From Leidyana gryllorum EB-2025a (taxonomy: Eukaryota; Apicomplexa), in assembly GCA_048772705.1 (NCBI GenBank), contig JBLWGC010000204.1, positions 62,001 through 126,000 on the forward strand: a stretch of 64,000 nucleotides of DNA, given 5' to 3'. Below are positions 9,622 to 19,500 of this stretch, in pieces (within the stretch, counting starts at the first letter, position 1; every line of letters begins with the position of its first letter). Both the position numbers and the translations under genes were made by a program. The notes under the pieces are model-generated. The model worked only from the letters and a program-made list of their open reading frames with translations. It did not search any database and was not told where the DNA came from.

Positions 9622-12495
9622 TCACTGGGTCTCGTCGGCCCATTCCGTCTCGTCGGTCGACTCTGTGTAGTCGTCTTCGGAGTCGTCGTCAGAGCCGTTC
9701 TCGCCGACAGGTCGCAGACTAAAGGCTTTGAGTAACGGAAGATAGTCCGTCTTCCATTTGCCGTCTGGGAAGAGATCGTTGGCGTCCAGGATCTCGCCGT
9801 TCTTCTTCACATGGGAATAGAGAGACTTGAAGTAGTAGTAAGAGCGGAAAGTTTGGCGATTGGCCACGATCACGAGATGTTTTCGAGCTCTGGTGATCGC
9901 AACATTCAGTCTATTTGGCTCTTTCACGAATCCGATACCCTGATAGGTATTAGATCGGACGAGACTGAGAAGAATTACATCGCGTTCTCCTCCCTGGAAA
10001 CCGTCAACGGTCGATACCAAAATCCTTCCAAACAGTTTTGAAGATCTTAGATCGTAGGATCTACGAATGAGATCCTCAATTAATAAAACTTGTTTCTTAT
10101 AGGGAGCTATTATCCCAATGTCATTGAAAGCTTCTTCGAGAGGCAACAGGGTCTCGTGCAAATACTGCACAATTAAGAGAGCTTCCCCCAAATTACAAAA
10201 GGAGTGCTCTTCCAAATGATGTAGCTCGGCTGGTTTGGTAGTAAGGAAGGTGGAGGAGTCTGTGACTGCCTTCAGCTCGGGACAGTCTTTGGCTGGAGTG
10301 GTGACCCATCGAAGAATTGGGAGTGTCTCGGACACTCTGATATCGCAAACCGATGGGTCAGCTGTGACTTGTCCATCGTAGAACTCCTCCGAACTCCAAT
10401 TACTGATTAGTTGATTAGACCGAAACTGCACCGTTAGCATTGTCGACAAGTTTCTTTCTGTATGTTCCATCAAACGGCCCATAAGGGTCGTTCCTCCAAT
10501 GGTATTGTTCTTTACAGTTGGCCCAAGCTGGTGATGATCTCCAGCCAGAATCAATTTTTTTCCGCGTTTCACCGCAATGAGAGCATCGATCTCCAAACAT
10601 TGGGCCGCCTCATCAATGATAACATAATCAAATTGAACCTCGTCGAGGTCACGGCTGGCCGCCGTGTTGCACGTTGTGAAAACGGCTCTCGCTTTTTCAA
10701 AGATGTCGTCCAAAATACCTTTGCGGACGCGGCTTTCCGTCTCCGAGAGGTCAGCAAACATTCGAGCTCCTTCGTCGTTTGAATCATAAGACTCGTCGTC
10801 GCTGACTTCTTCTACCACCTCCCCCAACTCTTTCTTCACCTCCTTCTCGTACTCGCGTCGCGCTCGGATGGCTTTCACCAAACTCTCGTAATTGGGGTGC
10901 TCCCTTACGACCGAAGTAAGCACCACAGGATACACCGGTTGAGCGAATCTATGAGGGGCGGCGATCCGTACAAACCAGGATCGATCGGCCCCTTCCATCT
11001 TGAGCATCCGCTCCAACAAATTATCCACTGCCACATTGCTTCCTGAACACACCAGAGTCTTGGAGTCAGGAAACTCAGTCATGAGATGAAAGATCAGAGA
11101 GGCGAGAGTGGTGGTCTTCCCGGTCCCAGGAGGGCCGTGGAGGATGGAGACGGGTCTTCGGGTGAGCAGAAAGTCAAATGCCTCCTGCTGCCCGGTACTG
11201 AGCCCCGAAGGCGTCTGGTTGGACGACGACGATGGCGGTCTGTCGACTATTCGCGCAGGCCCCGCTGAGGCCTTCAGGACGAATTTCATCACTGGTCGGA
11301 ATCGCAGTTCGATATCCGTGAGATCCTCTAACATTGCTTTACGCCGCTCGTGCGTAATCAAATTGATGCCGATGCCCAGAGTGATCTTGGACGATTCTAA
11401 TTTTCGAATCAAGTCGCCTTTGCAAAGCGATACCGGAATAGTCACATACACCACGTATTTGGTCACCCGCAGTACCACAGCCTTAACAATCGGCTCTATG
11501 TCTGCGAGCGTAGCGCGGCTATTCCAGTCGTCCCCGTCTTCCGAATGCAGAGTACAGGGATCCCCCCGCTTATATCGCACAAATGGTATTTGTCCACTAC
11601 CGGTCAATTTTAGTATCAGCATTTCCCGCCCCCTCTCCCCGGAAGGTCTGTGGGATCGATACTCCAAATTCTTGATGGCCCCACCCTTTTTGGCCAACCC
11701 CGCCGAGGTGATCTTGCTGAGTAGCGCCGCAGTTTCATCGACTTCTTGCCGCTTTTCCGCAATAATCAACTCCTTTTGAAAGACCTTCCAGTCTTCAAAT
11801 CCGGCTCGCGGTGACAACATTGCCACTGCCCGCTTCTCCGGTATGCGCGAGACACTGGGCTCCCACTGGGGCTCACGTCGGGTCCATACGGCGGGTGGGC
11901 GGCGTTGAGGCACAGGTAGCGCTGGCCACTCCGCATCATCGAGATGTGTCGAAGTTGTCGTCGACACTCCTCCCATGCATACGAAAATGTCATCATTGAA
12001 GCTGCGGAGGAAGTTTATGCTCCGACTCCCTTCGGCAGCCGGCCAAACGCATTCGTCCTCGTCCGAGGCAACTTTCGATTCGGTATGACACTCCTCCTCC
12101 TCCTCCTCTGTATCCCCAACCACTTGATGGTCATTGGCGTCGCCGTCGTCGCCGTCGTCGTTGTCGCCGTCGCCGTTGTCGCCGTCGTCACCCCCGTCGT
12201 CTGGGAGTGGTGAGGTTGTCTCCGTATCCTCAACGACTTGGTGCTCGCGAAAGACGTCGTGCGACTCGGGTGGAGACGTCTCATTTTTGGGGGGGTGGCC
12301 GGTGTGGGGGTCTGGGGCTGCTGAGTCAGCGTCCACGATCAGCGGTGGAGCAGTATCAGTGTTGTCGACGTCCTGCCCGCCCCCTTCAGAGGGTGAGGAG
12401 ACGTCAGGCAAAGGGGAAGGTCGATGAGCGGTGAGTGTCCTACTCCTTTCGATCCCCAGGAGATGGTGAAAGGTTTTCGAAAAGAGTCGGAACAT
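9622..12495 (-). CDS. UPF1/IGHMBP2-like SF1 helicase with acidic N-terminus (array member 4)
   Basis: Frame of 957 residues from the ATG at 12495. The N-terminal ~235 residues are disordered and very acidic (Asp/Gly run encoded by a GTC/GCC repeat, then a Glu run), followed by a Trp/Pro-rich linker. The core is the best preserved in the array: IPFVRYKRGD in 1B, GPPGTGKT (~455), VDNLLERM, YVIIDEAAQ, LAGDHHQLGPT, STVDGFQGGERDV and NVAITRARKHL. The C-terminus is acidic (Asp/Ser/Glu, ending ETQ). It resembles member 1 more closely than members 2 and 3, and both have the same VDNLLERM/CDNLLERM and QFRSNQ signatures. Predicted active 5'-3' helicase; the substrate is unknown. Confidence 0.9.
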   Translation of the reverse strand: MFRLFSKTFHHLLGIERSRTLTAHRPSPLPDVSSPSEGGGQDVDNTDTAPPLIVDADSAAPDPHTGHPPKNETSPPESHDVFREHQVVEDTETTSPLPDDGGDDGDNGDGDNDDGDDGDANDHQVVGDTEEEEEECHTESKVASDEDECVWPAAEGSRSINFLRSFNDDIFVCMGGVSTTTSTHLDDAEWPALPVPQRRPPAVWTRREPQWEPSVSRIPEKRAVAMLSPRAGFEDWKVFQKELIIAEKRQEVDETAALLSKITSAGLAKKGGAIKNLEYRSHRPSGERGREMLILKLTGSGQIPFVRYKRGDPCTLHSEDGDDWNSRATLADIEPIVKAVVLRVTKYVVYVTIPVSLCKGDLIRKLESSKITLGIGINLITHERRKAMLEDLTDIELRFRPVMKFVLKASAGPARIVDRPPSSSSNQTPSGLSTGQQEAFDFLLTRRPVSILHGPPGTGKTTTLASLIFHLMTEFPDSKTLVCSGSNVAVDNLLERMLKMEGADRSWFVRIAAPHRFAQPVYPVVLTSVVREHPNYESLVKAIRARREYEKEVKKELGEVVEEVSDDESYDSNDEGARMFADLSETESRVRKGILDDIFEKARAVFTTCNTAASRDLDEVQFDYVIIDEAAQCLEIDALIAVKRGKKLILAGDHHQLGPTVKNNTIGGTTLMGRLMEHTERNLSTMLTVQFRSNQLISNWSSEEFYDGQVTADPSVCDIRVSETLPILRWVTTPAKDCPELKAVTDSSTFLTTKPAELHHLEEHSFCNLGEALLIVQYLHETLLPLEEAFNDIGIIAPYKKQVLLIEDLIRRSYDLRSSKLFGRILVSTVDGFQGGERDVILLSLVRSNTYQGIGFVKEPNRLNVAITRARKHLVIVANRQTFRSYYYFKSLYSHVKKNGEILDANDLFPDGKWKTDYLPLLKAFSLRPVGENGSDDDSEDDYTESTDETEWADETQ

Positions 12496-13953
12496 TAGCA
12501 ATGATGAGTTCTTTGAGGGCTATTTTTGGTCTTTGTGTTAACGTTTGTTTGGTCGCACAGGTTTGTAAGATCCTCAAGTGTTCTCGTGGCTCACTCATGT
12601 TGCAGAGCGGCCCCAGCTATGTATGAGAGGGCGAGAGGATAAAAAAGAATAGAATAGCATGGCTGTGCCAATGTGTTGCGTCCCTTTCCACGAGTATCTG
12701 AGCCCCAAAGTGGGGGTTAGGTCTGACGAGCGTGAGGGATACACAGAACAGACTTTTGATCATTCAGCTTCTCTGACGGGTGATCAAGGGAGCGATCTTA
12801 GATCAATATGCATCCATCGATCTGCGTAGATTGATCGAGTTGTAAGGTTGTCAGTGGCAGGTGGGCAGTTTGGCGTCGATCTATCGGGCGATCGGGTCGC
12901 CAACTGTAGACTTCTCACCATGTCCACCATCATGTATGTAGACGTCGGCCGAAACCATCATCATTTGAGGTGTGAACCTTCCTCCCGTACGCCACCGAAG
13001 GCGGAATTGTAGTCAGCAGAAACAAAAGTCTGGGCTAAATATATGCGGCCGAGGTTTTAGCCAAAGGAAAAAACTCTGACAAAGGCGTATTTACTTGTGA
13101 ATGCCACATCGTATGCTTCTGCGTCGAGGAGCAGAGCGCGATTGGGTGACGTTGAAACTTAAAAAGATAGCAGTAGGCCTCCGAGTGTCTTACACTGTAC
13201 TCTGTGGGCGAACGGGGGTGATTAATTGGGTGAGTGTACAGATTCATCATTGAGGAGCCTCCTTCTAAAGTTGGGTGAAACAACAATCTCCCGCTCAGAA
13301 TCGTCTGTCCAAATGGCCTCTGCGTTTTGTGGATGTGGATGAAGTGATATGCGAAGAAATCTTGATGATACGGTGAAATGACCCAGGATATACACATACA
13401 GAGGGGGAAAGATTACGATGTGCCTCGTTGTGTAAGATGGAACAAAATGAGCGGTCGTAGAACGTAGAGGACGGACGAGCTCCACTTGCAACAACAAGAG
13501 AAAAGAAGAGGATAGTACAAGTTAGGAAGGCAAGAGTCAATCACTTCGTCGCTCCGTTCGATCATTCGACCGACCGGAGGCTGGCTCATCCGAACAACAT
13601 GGGCAATCAATCAATCAAATGAGACTCTGACCAAGAACTCAGGTCTCTGTCCGATATCGAGATTCCTGCACTCTGTCTTAATCTTAATCTCAATCTCTCT
13701 CTCGTGCGTTCTCGCCCCCTCTCCCTTCCTCGTAATGGACATTACGAGGAAGAAGAGGAAGGAGATTAGAATAAGCATTCCCGAAAAAGAAAGAGGGGTC
13801 CAACTTTGAACCGGTGCCATAAATCCATCTGTCCACGGCTGAGAGAAGTACATAGAGTAACGATGAGATAGAAACACCAATATATTACAACACGACACGC
13901 CCTCAATACCCTCTCATACACAAAAGGATACTGAGAACATTCATAAAGAGGGA
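12496..13953. other. 1.46-kb intergenic region with a hairpin
   Basis: I see no convincing gene. Short minus-strand frames between 13035 and 13972 have poor composition, overlap each other and show no family motif. It contains repeated GATCAA/TTGATC words (12765-12845). At 13725-13752 there is a perfect 13-bp inverted repeat (CTTCCTCGTAATG) with a 2-nt centre, flanked by further imperfect pyrimidine/purine complementarity. The left end is the promoter side of helicase member 4, the right end the 3' flank of the RGG protein. Confidence 0.6.
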
Positions 13954-16164
13954 TCAGCCACTTGACGGCCAACGGTTCAGAGTACCGCTGGTTACAGTTG
14001 TCGAAGACTTATCGCCCCAGTCATCTCGTCTCATATCACCACTACCGCCGACACTTCCCGAGTGGCCAACATCTTCCGCCTCAGATACCGTACGGCGAGC
14101 AGATGAGAATGAGCAATTAATCAGACCACGCTGTGGACAACTGTCGCTGGAATACTGTGAAGGATGTTGTTGATGTTGAAGAAGCTGACGTTGCTGTTGG
14201 GCATCTGGCGTATTATGAGGGTGGTGGACTGCTTGTTGTGGTGAGTGTTGTGGTGAATGATGTTGTTGTTGGTGGTAGCTGTCGGTATGTGGCTGATGAG
14301 CTCGCGGATTGATGTCGTAGGGGGCCGTGGGATGGAGCTTCTGAGATTGTGGACGGTCTGGTGGTAGCGGTGTGTCTTCGTGAGCATAATGATGGTGTCG
14401 ACCATTATTAGCCCGCCCGCCAGTAGTGTTAGCGTAGTTCATCCTCCGATTGTGTTGATTGTTGTTACCGTTAGGATGGTAACTATGCCTTCGAGGGGCT
14501 GTGTGATGAGGGCTATTACGCTTCTCCGGGTAACAACTCATCGTTCGTTTGTTGCGTTGTTGCCACGTAACCCCATAGTGGTCGCGTCTCCGCTGCCTAT
14601 CACGAATTTCGATAGGCTCATACCCACCATTAAGTTGTTGGCGTGCTTGGCCTTCATTTATAGGATTCTCAACCCAAATGGGCTGCGATGAACGACTACC
14701 ATATTTGCCTCTGCCGCCCCCGCCTCCCGGGCCACCACCACCACCGCCACGACCCCAGTTCATGCCTTGCCGTGCCCTCCGCTTTGGAGGGCCATTGTAT
14801 TGATAGTTCCTGTTGTGATTGTGGTGCTGATCAAAATTATGCTGTCCTTGACGGTACTGCCGCTGGCCAGAGTCAAATCGGGCAGAATCCCTCACGAAAG
14901 AACCTGGGCGACGTCTATCGTCGTGCCGACCACCGTATCTCTCCCGAGCGCCAGCATACATCTGGGCCTCAGGCAAGCGATAGTCACGCACGCCTCTTCG
15001 AGGGCCCTCCCAGGCACCTCCACGACGTGTACCCCGAGTATTCAGGTTACCTCCATGAGAATGGTGGTATTCAGACATATTGGTCTCGAGAATGGGGTCC
15101 TTACAACTGGACCCTCCCCTCTGATGATCTTCATCTTCTTCCCAACCACCTTCGTAGTTGGGAGGGTAGTGATGCTTTGTGGCAACTTCCGGGCGTGAGG
15201 CAACCATTGGGCCACGATTTCGTGTATCAGAACGACGAGCGTTAGACCCGCCACCCCGACGGCCTTGGCCGCGGTCGTTATGGCTAGGCGCAGATCGGTA
15301 GGGGACCGTCGACTGATAATCATCATGACCACGTACATGGCCATGACCACCGTTGCCGGCCGGCCCTCGATCCCAATCCGCTCCTCGCCCAGCTCCATAT
15401 TTCTGCCGGCCACCACGCCAATCAGAAGAGAGGTTATGGGTTCCCAAACTCTTCGAATGCCAGGTCCCCGCTGAACGCGCTCGATGCGCACTGTACTCCT
15501 CTATCTCCCATTTGATCATTGATGAGTTCCGGTGCGAGCGCGAGTTTGTAACTCCTGGAGGTCCTTCTCGCAAACGTCTGGCAGCGTCCAAATAGTGCGT
15601 ACAATGTTGTGCCTCATCTCTAGACGCAGGTCGTTGCGCTGACGAAGGACTATCTCGATTGTGAGCATAAGTATCAGCTTGTGAACTGGAAACTTCGGAG
15701 TGCCTTTGGTCCGACCGCCGCCTGTACGGGGCTTCGGAACACGCAATACCCCCCTCACCACCCCCGAACATATGGTCGGAAGGCGTCTCAACGCGCTCAC
15801 ATGCAACGTGCTGATGTCGGGGAATTGATTGTTCGCAGAAGTCCGCCAGCGATGTGCCAATCCTCGTGCCGACCGCCAATATGGGGGTCAACGGTAGTTG
15901 GTAGTGGTAATGTTCGGTGGTCAAGTTCTGATCTAATAGTGTCTCGCCATTGAAGAAGGTAGTAACGGACAGTGTTCCAGCCTCCGAACAGATTTCGTCC
16001 GAATGCCCATCCTCTACCCCTTCTGCCGCCGAAAGGTGATCATGCGAGCACTCTAGAGCCATGTACGTTGCCGTCGTGTCTTCCACGCTCCGATCAGACA
16101 TTGTGTCCACAACTGTATCACTAGTTAGACGCAATTGTGAGTTCGAAACCACCGTGACCACCAT
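13954..16164 (-). CDS. RGG/Gln/His-rich RNA-binding-like protein
   Basis: Single frame of 736 residues, ATG start. The first ~190 residues are mixed and acidic. The rest is strongly biased: many RGG/GRGG and DRR motifs, a glycine run around RGKYGSR, and then a Gln/His/Asn-rich C-terminal third. No folded RNA-binding domain is recognisable. This composition is typical of RNA-granule or mRNP proteins that bind RNA through RGG boxes and phase-separate; that is inference from composition. It lies on the same strand between helicase member 4 and the giant pseudohelicase, so it may be part of the same expression neighbourhood. Confidence 0.75.
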   Translation of the reverse strand: MVVTVVSNSQLRLTSDTVVDTMSDRSVEDTTATYMALECSHDHLSAAEGVEDGHSDEICSEAGTLSVTTFFNGETLLDQNLTTEHYHYQLPLTPILAVGTRIGTSLADFCEQSIPRHQHVACERVETPSDHMFGGGEGGIACSEAPYRRRSDQRHSEVSSSQADTYAHNRDSPSSAQRPASRDEAQHCTHYLDAARRLREGPPGVTNSRSHRNSSMIKWEIEEYSAHRARSAGTWHSKSLGTHNLSSDWRGGRQKYGAGRGADWDRGPAGNGGHGHVRGHDDYQSTVPYRSAPSHNDRGQGRRGGGSNARRSDTRNRGPMVASRPEVATKHHYPPNYEGGWEEDEDHQRGGSSCKDPILETNMSEYHHSHGGNLNTRGTRRGGAWEGPRRGVRDYRLPEAQMYAGARERYGGRHDDRRRPGSFVRDSARFDSGQRQYRQGQHNFDQHHNHNRNYQYNGPPKRRARQGMNWGRGGGGGGPGGGGGRGKYGSRSSQPIWVENPINEGQARQQLNGGYEPIEIRDRQRRRDHYGVTWQQRNKRTMSCYPEKRNSPHHTAPRRHSYHPNGNNNQHNRRMNYANTTGGRANNGRHHHYAHEDTPLPPDRPQSQKLHPTAPYDINPRAHQPHTDSYHQQQHHSPQHSPQQAVHHPHNTPDAQQQRQLLQHQQHPSQYSSDSCPQRGLINCSFSSARRTVSEAEDVGHSGSVGGSGDMRRDDWGDKSSTTVTSGTLNRWPSSG

Positions 16165-16512
16165 GCTTCACAGCTCAATCCACATCTATACTTTGGACCA
16201 CAATGAATTAATAGTTTTGCAGATATGTGTCTCCCTCCGCGCGTGCGAAAACACAAATGTCAAACCACCTAAGCAACCAGTTTTCCCCCTACCACCAGCG
16301 ATTTGTCTAGTCTGACTGTGTCAGATCAACCACACCCGGTTGATCTGACCGATCAAGTGATAAGTGCTCCAAACTTGTTGTCCGAACAACGGACCCATTT
16401 TACGTGTGTGTGTGTGTGTGTGGATCAGCTTGAGCACCGGTCAGTATTTTAATAGGTATCAACTAGCAAGCAGGTCTGCATCATACATATATCATTGCAT
16501 GTAATCAGAGGT
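16165..16512. other. Spacer between the RGG gene and the giant pseudohelicase
   Basis: No gene seen. Contains a perfect inverted repeat (listed separately) and a short GT run near 16404-16420. It is the 5' flank of the RGG gene and the 3' flank of the giant gene. Confidence 0.6.
16321..16348. terminator. Perfect inverted repeat in the 3' flank of the giant gene
   Basis: TCAGATCAACC (16321-16331) and GGTTGATCTGA (16338-16348) form an 11-bp perfect stem around ACACCC. It lies 165 nt past the stop of the giant gene and 157 nt before the RGG gene start. It may be a 3' RNA structure or a palindromic protein site; neither role can be decided here. Confidence 0.45.
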
Positions 16513-19500
16513 CTAACTAGGCAGATTGGATGAGGAGGATGAAGAAGTTCCCGTTGTGGATTGTTCTCGGTCCATTGAGTATGTTGCCCATAGGGCCTTG
16601 TCAACGTAGTGGGGGGCTGTGACAGTGAGGCAGGCGATACTAGCGGCCACCGCCAATTTCAACAGATCTTCCATGAAGAGATCGGGTCTGAGATGCTGTC
16701 CAAAAGAGCGGGCGAGATCTTTTAGTTGAGTATTCTCAGCATAGTCATCACGCGCAGTTTGAGGACAGCCCCCATTTCCCAGCATTAGATTGTCGCTCAT
16801 GATGGTGAGCACCATTTTCCTGATTCCCATTTTCCATTCATTGGTTTCCTGTGTTTGAGGAGTCATCATTGGGGCACTCTCACGCGGGGATTTTGAGGAT
16901 CTGATTTCACGTCTGGGGGAGGCTACCAGGAGGGGCCACTCTTCAGCAACACCATTCGCACCCGCAGGATGTTTGGCTATCTGCGAGAGGATCCAATTCT
17001 GCGATGTTTCGGTCATCGCTTTCAGAGCTTTCGGGGAGTCTTCCAATAGTTGATAGGCAGTTGATAACACTGAGGGGCCTGAGATCGCGGCCAATTGGAG
17101 AACCCCCAATCGACGATGTACTTCGTCGTTCCACGCGAAGGTTTTGGGGCACATGGATTTGATAAGGGAGCGTTCGAGGATCGATAAGATGGTCCAGACA
17201 TTGAAACTTATGCGTCCTCGCTGGTCGTTTGAGAGCACAACACCCGGTGTCTTGGGCGGGATGGGGTCTTCCCAATCGTTGTCTGACTCAGCAGTGGGCT
17301 CAGGTTTGTGTGGCACAACGTCAAGACTCAGACCTTCAGCTATTGCTCTTCGAAAACGCATGGAATCTCTGACGGGGTGATATTTAGGTCGTGGGGGAGA
17401 GAGAACCGGGGAACAAAGGTCGGTTGGAGGTGAAGTGAGAGAGAAGGAATGGGCTGTCGCGAATCCGGGGGGAGGGGGAGAGAGATTTCGTGTTGTGGAA
17501 CAGTCAGGTAGCATACGTAGAGTGCTCCGTACCAGTTGGATTGGATTGACGTTTGTCGATAGGTGACTGGTGTTGTTGTTAGAATACATCGTTACATTGG
17601 AATTAGCTCTTCCATCGGTTCGCTTGCCTTTGCCCCAGCTGCTGCGGGTCCATCCGGGTGTTATAGGACGTCCCGCTCGGTCAGTTTGACACACGCCGTT
17701 TCGGAAGTTGGAATCATCTCCCGTACTCTGGTCCCACCGATACCCACCTTTGGCCCGATTTGCAGCTCCTTGCGGCAACGGTTGCTGCTGATGCATTTGC
17801 TGGTTGTAGGAGGTCTGCAACACAGTCTGAGGTGCCACGGTCTGTTGCTGAGGAGGAGCCACATTCTCCAAGTCTCCACTGTCGACATAGTTCATTGCGG
17901 TTTCAAACCCTGAAAACACTTTGGTCCACACCACTCACCCACTTGTTCCAACTTACAGTCTTGTTGATTCAACATGTTCACCCGTGTCGGCTGTTGTCTG
18001 GCGGTCTGTGGTTGGGGGGCTTTTGTGCGACGTTCCAGCCGTCCTTTGGCGGTCGATTCACCGGGTACGCCCATCAGTTGACGCTCCGTCAGGCTTCCAC
18101 CGAGACACAAGTGCTCTTCAAGATGTGTGGCCGCCCACACTTCTTCTTGTTCCGGAATGCGAGCCAAAGCCGGTTGCACTTTCGGTGAGCTCAATCCCAG
18201 CATGCGCAGCTTGTTCACATCATCCGGGCCCGCCCAGGGACCTGTCTGCTGACCATCCGGCGGGGGCGGCGGCGGTATGGACTGCATCGACGAGCGCATT
18301 CGGCCCGCATAGTGGTTTCCAAGCTGACATTGCGCTGCACCCAACGTCTGGGATGGAATGTGCGTCGGCGCCTGAAAGTGGCTGATCACGGTGTTGTGGT
18401 CCTGAGATTGGTATATCTGGTGTGCAGCTGTCCTGGACTGCAGTTGAGTGGACCAAGTAGGCCTGAAGCCGTGACCTGTCACGTAGACACCACCCGGAGC
18501 CTGAGAGCAACGGTATGTGGCGTCGGCACGCGAAGGCATCACCTCTGTATATGCGGCTTGAGAGTTTGCGTCAATGTATTCACCACCACACTGGGGAACG
18601 AGAGTGTTGTCGGCGACCAAGTCGAATTGGTTCTCAGCTGGTTGATTCCAAGGCTCAGGAACTTTTGATCTGTCTGTAGGGTTGTGGGCACCAAACTTCT
18701 CCTCCCACATTCTTACCGTCCGACTTTTCTGCCTTGGGAGGAATTTGGAAGTAATCATAAGCCCACCAACTCTGCGGATGGGTCAGAAGTGATGGACCGT
18801 CCGATCCAGCGGGCGACCAGTTCGGGTCCTTCGAACGCTTCACTCTGTGGGCCCTGGCTCCATCTTCCAGTAGCAGGGAGTCAATTCCCGAAACCACACA
18901 CTCATGAAGGTCCTGCCAGTCTTCGTGCTCGTTTTGTTTCTCCTTCTCCACCGACGGGGTGCCCACTGTACCCCACCGTGCCCTCGACTGTTTCATCCGG
19001 GCAGCCTTCATCTGCCGGTGGGTCCGGACCCTCGGGTACAACCCCTCACACTGCGGTCGTCGCTGCACACTGAACCCCCTACTGCTCCGTCGTCGGTCGG
19101 GTGTTACAAAGGTATCACCCAAACTGACAGGCGACGACGGAGACACTGACGGTGGTGAGGGTAACATGAAAGCAACGGGCCGCTTCCCGGACGGCGGAAC
19201 CATTCGGGTCGGAGATGATTTCCTGGCGGGGCTGGTAAGTTTCCCACCCGCCGTACCTTCGCGTTCCCCTGTTGCGGACCCGTTCGGGTCGGGGACGACA
19301 TGTATTGTCGGCGGAGAAGACAATGGAGACGACGAGCGCGGAGACGACAAAGGCGACGACGAGCGCGGAGACGACAAAGGCGACGCGCCGAGGGCCTCTG
19401 CTTCCAACTGTCGTAACCTATCTCTGACGGCATCGGCGTCCAGTTGTCGTAGGGTATCTCTGAAAGCCTCCACCTCCTCTACTCTTTCTGGAGAGCCTGA

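Noticed and set aside
13035-13972. Several overlapping minus-strand frames of 65-120 residues
   Set aside because: No ATG context or motif, overlapping frames and biased composition; treated as non-coding.
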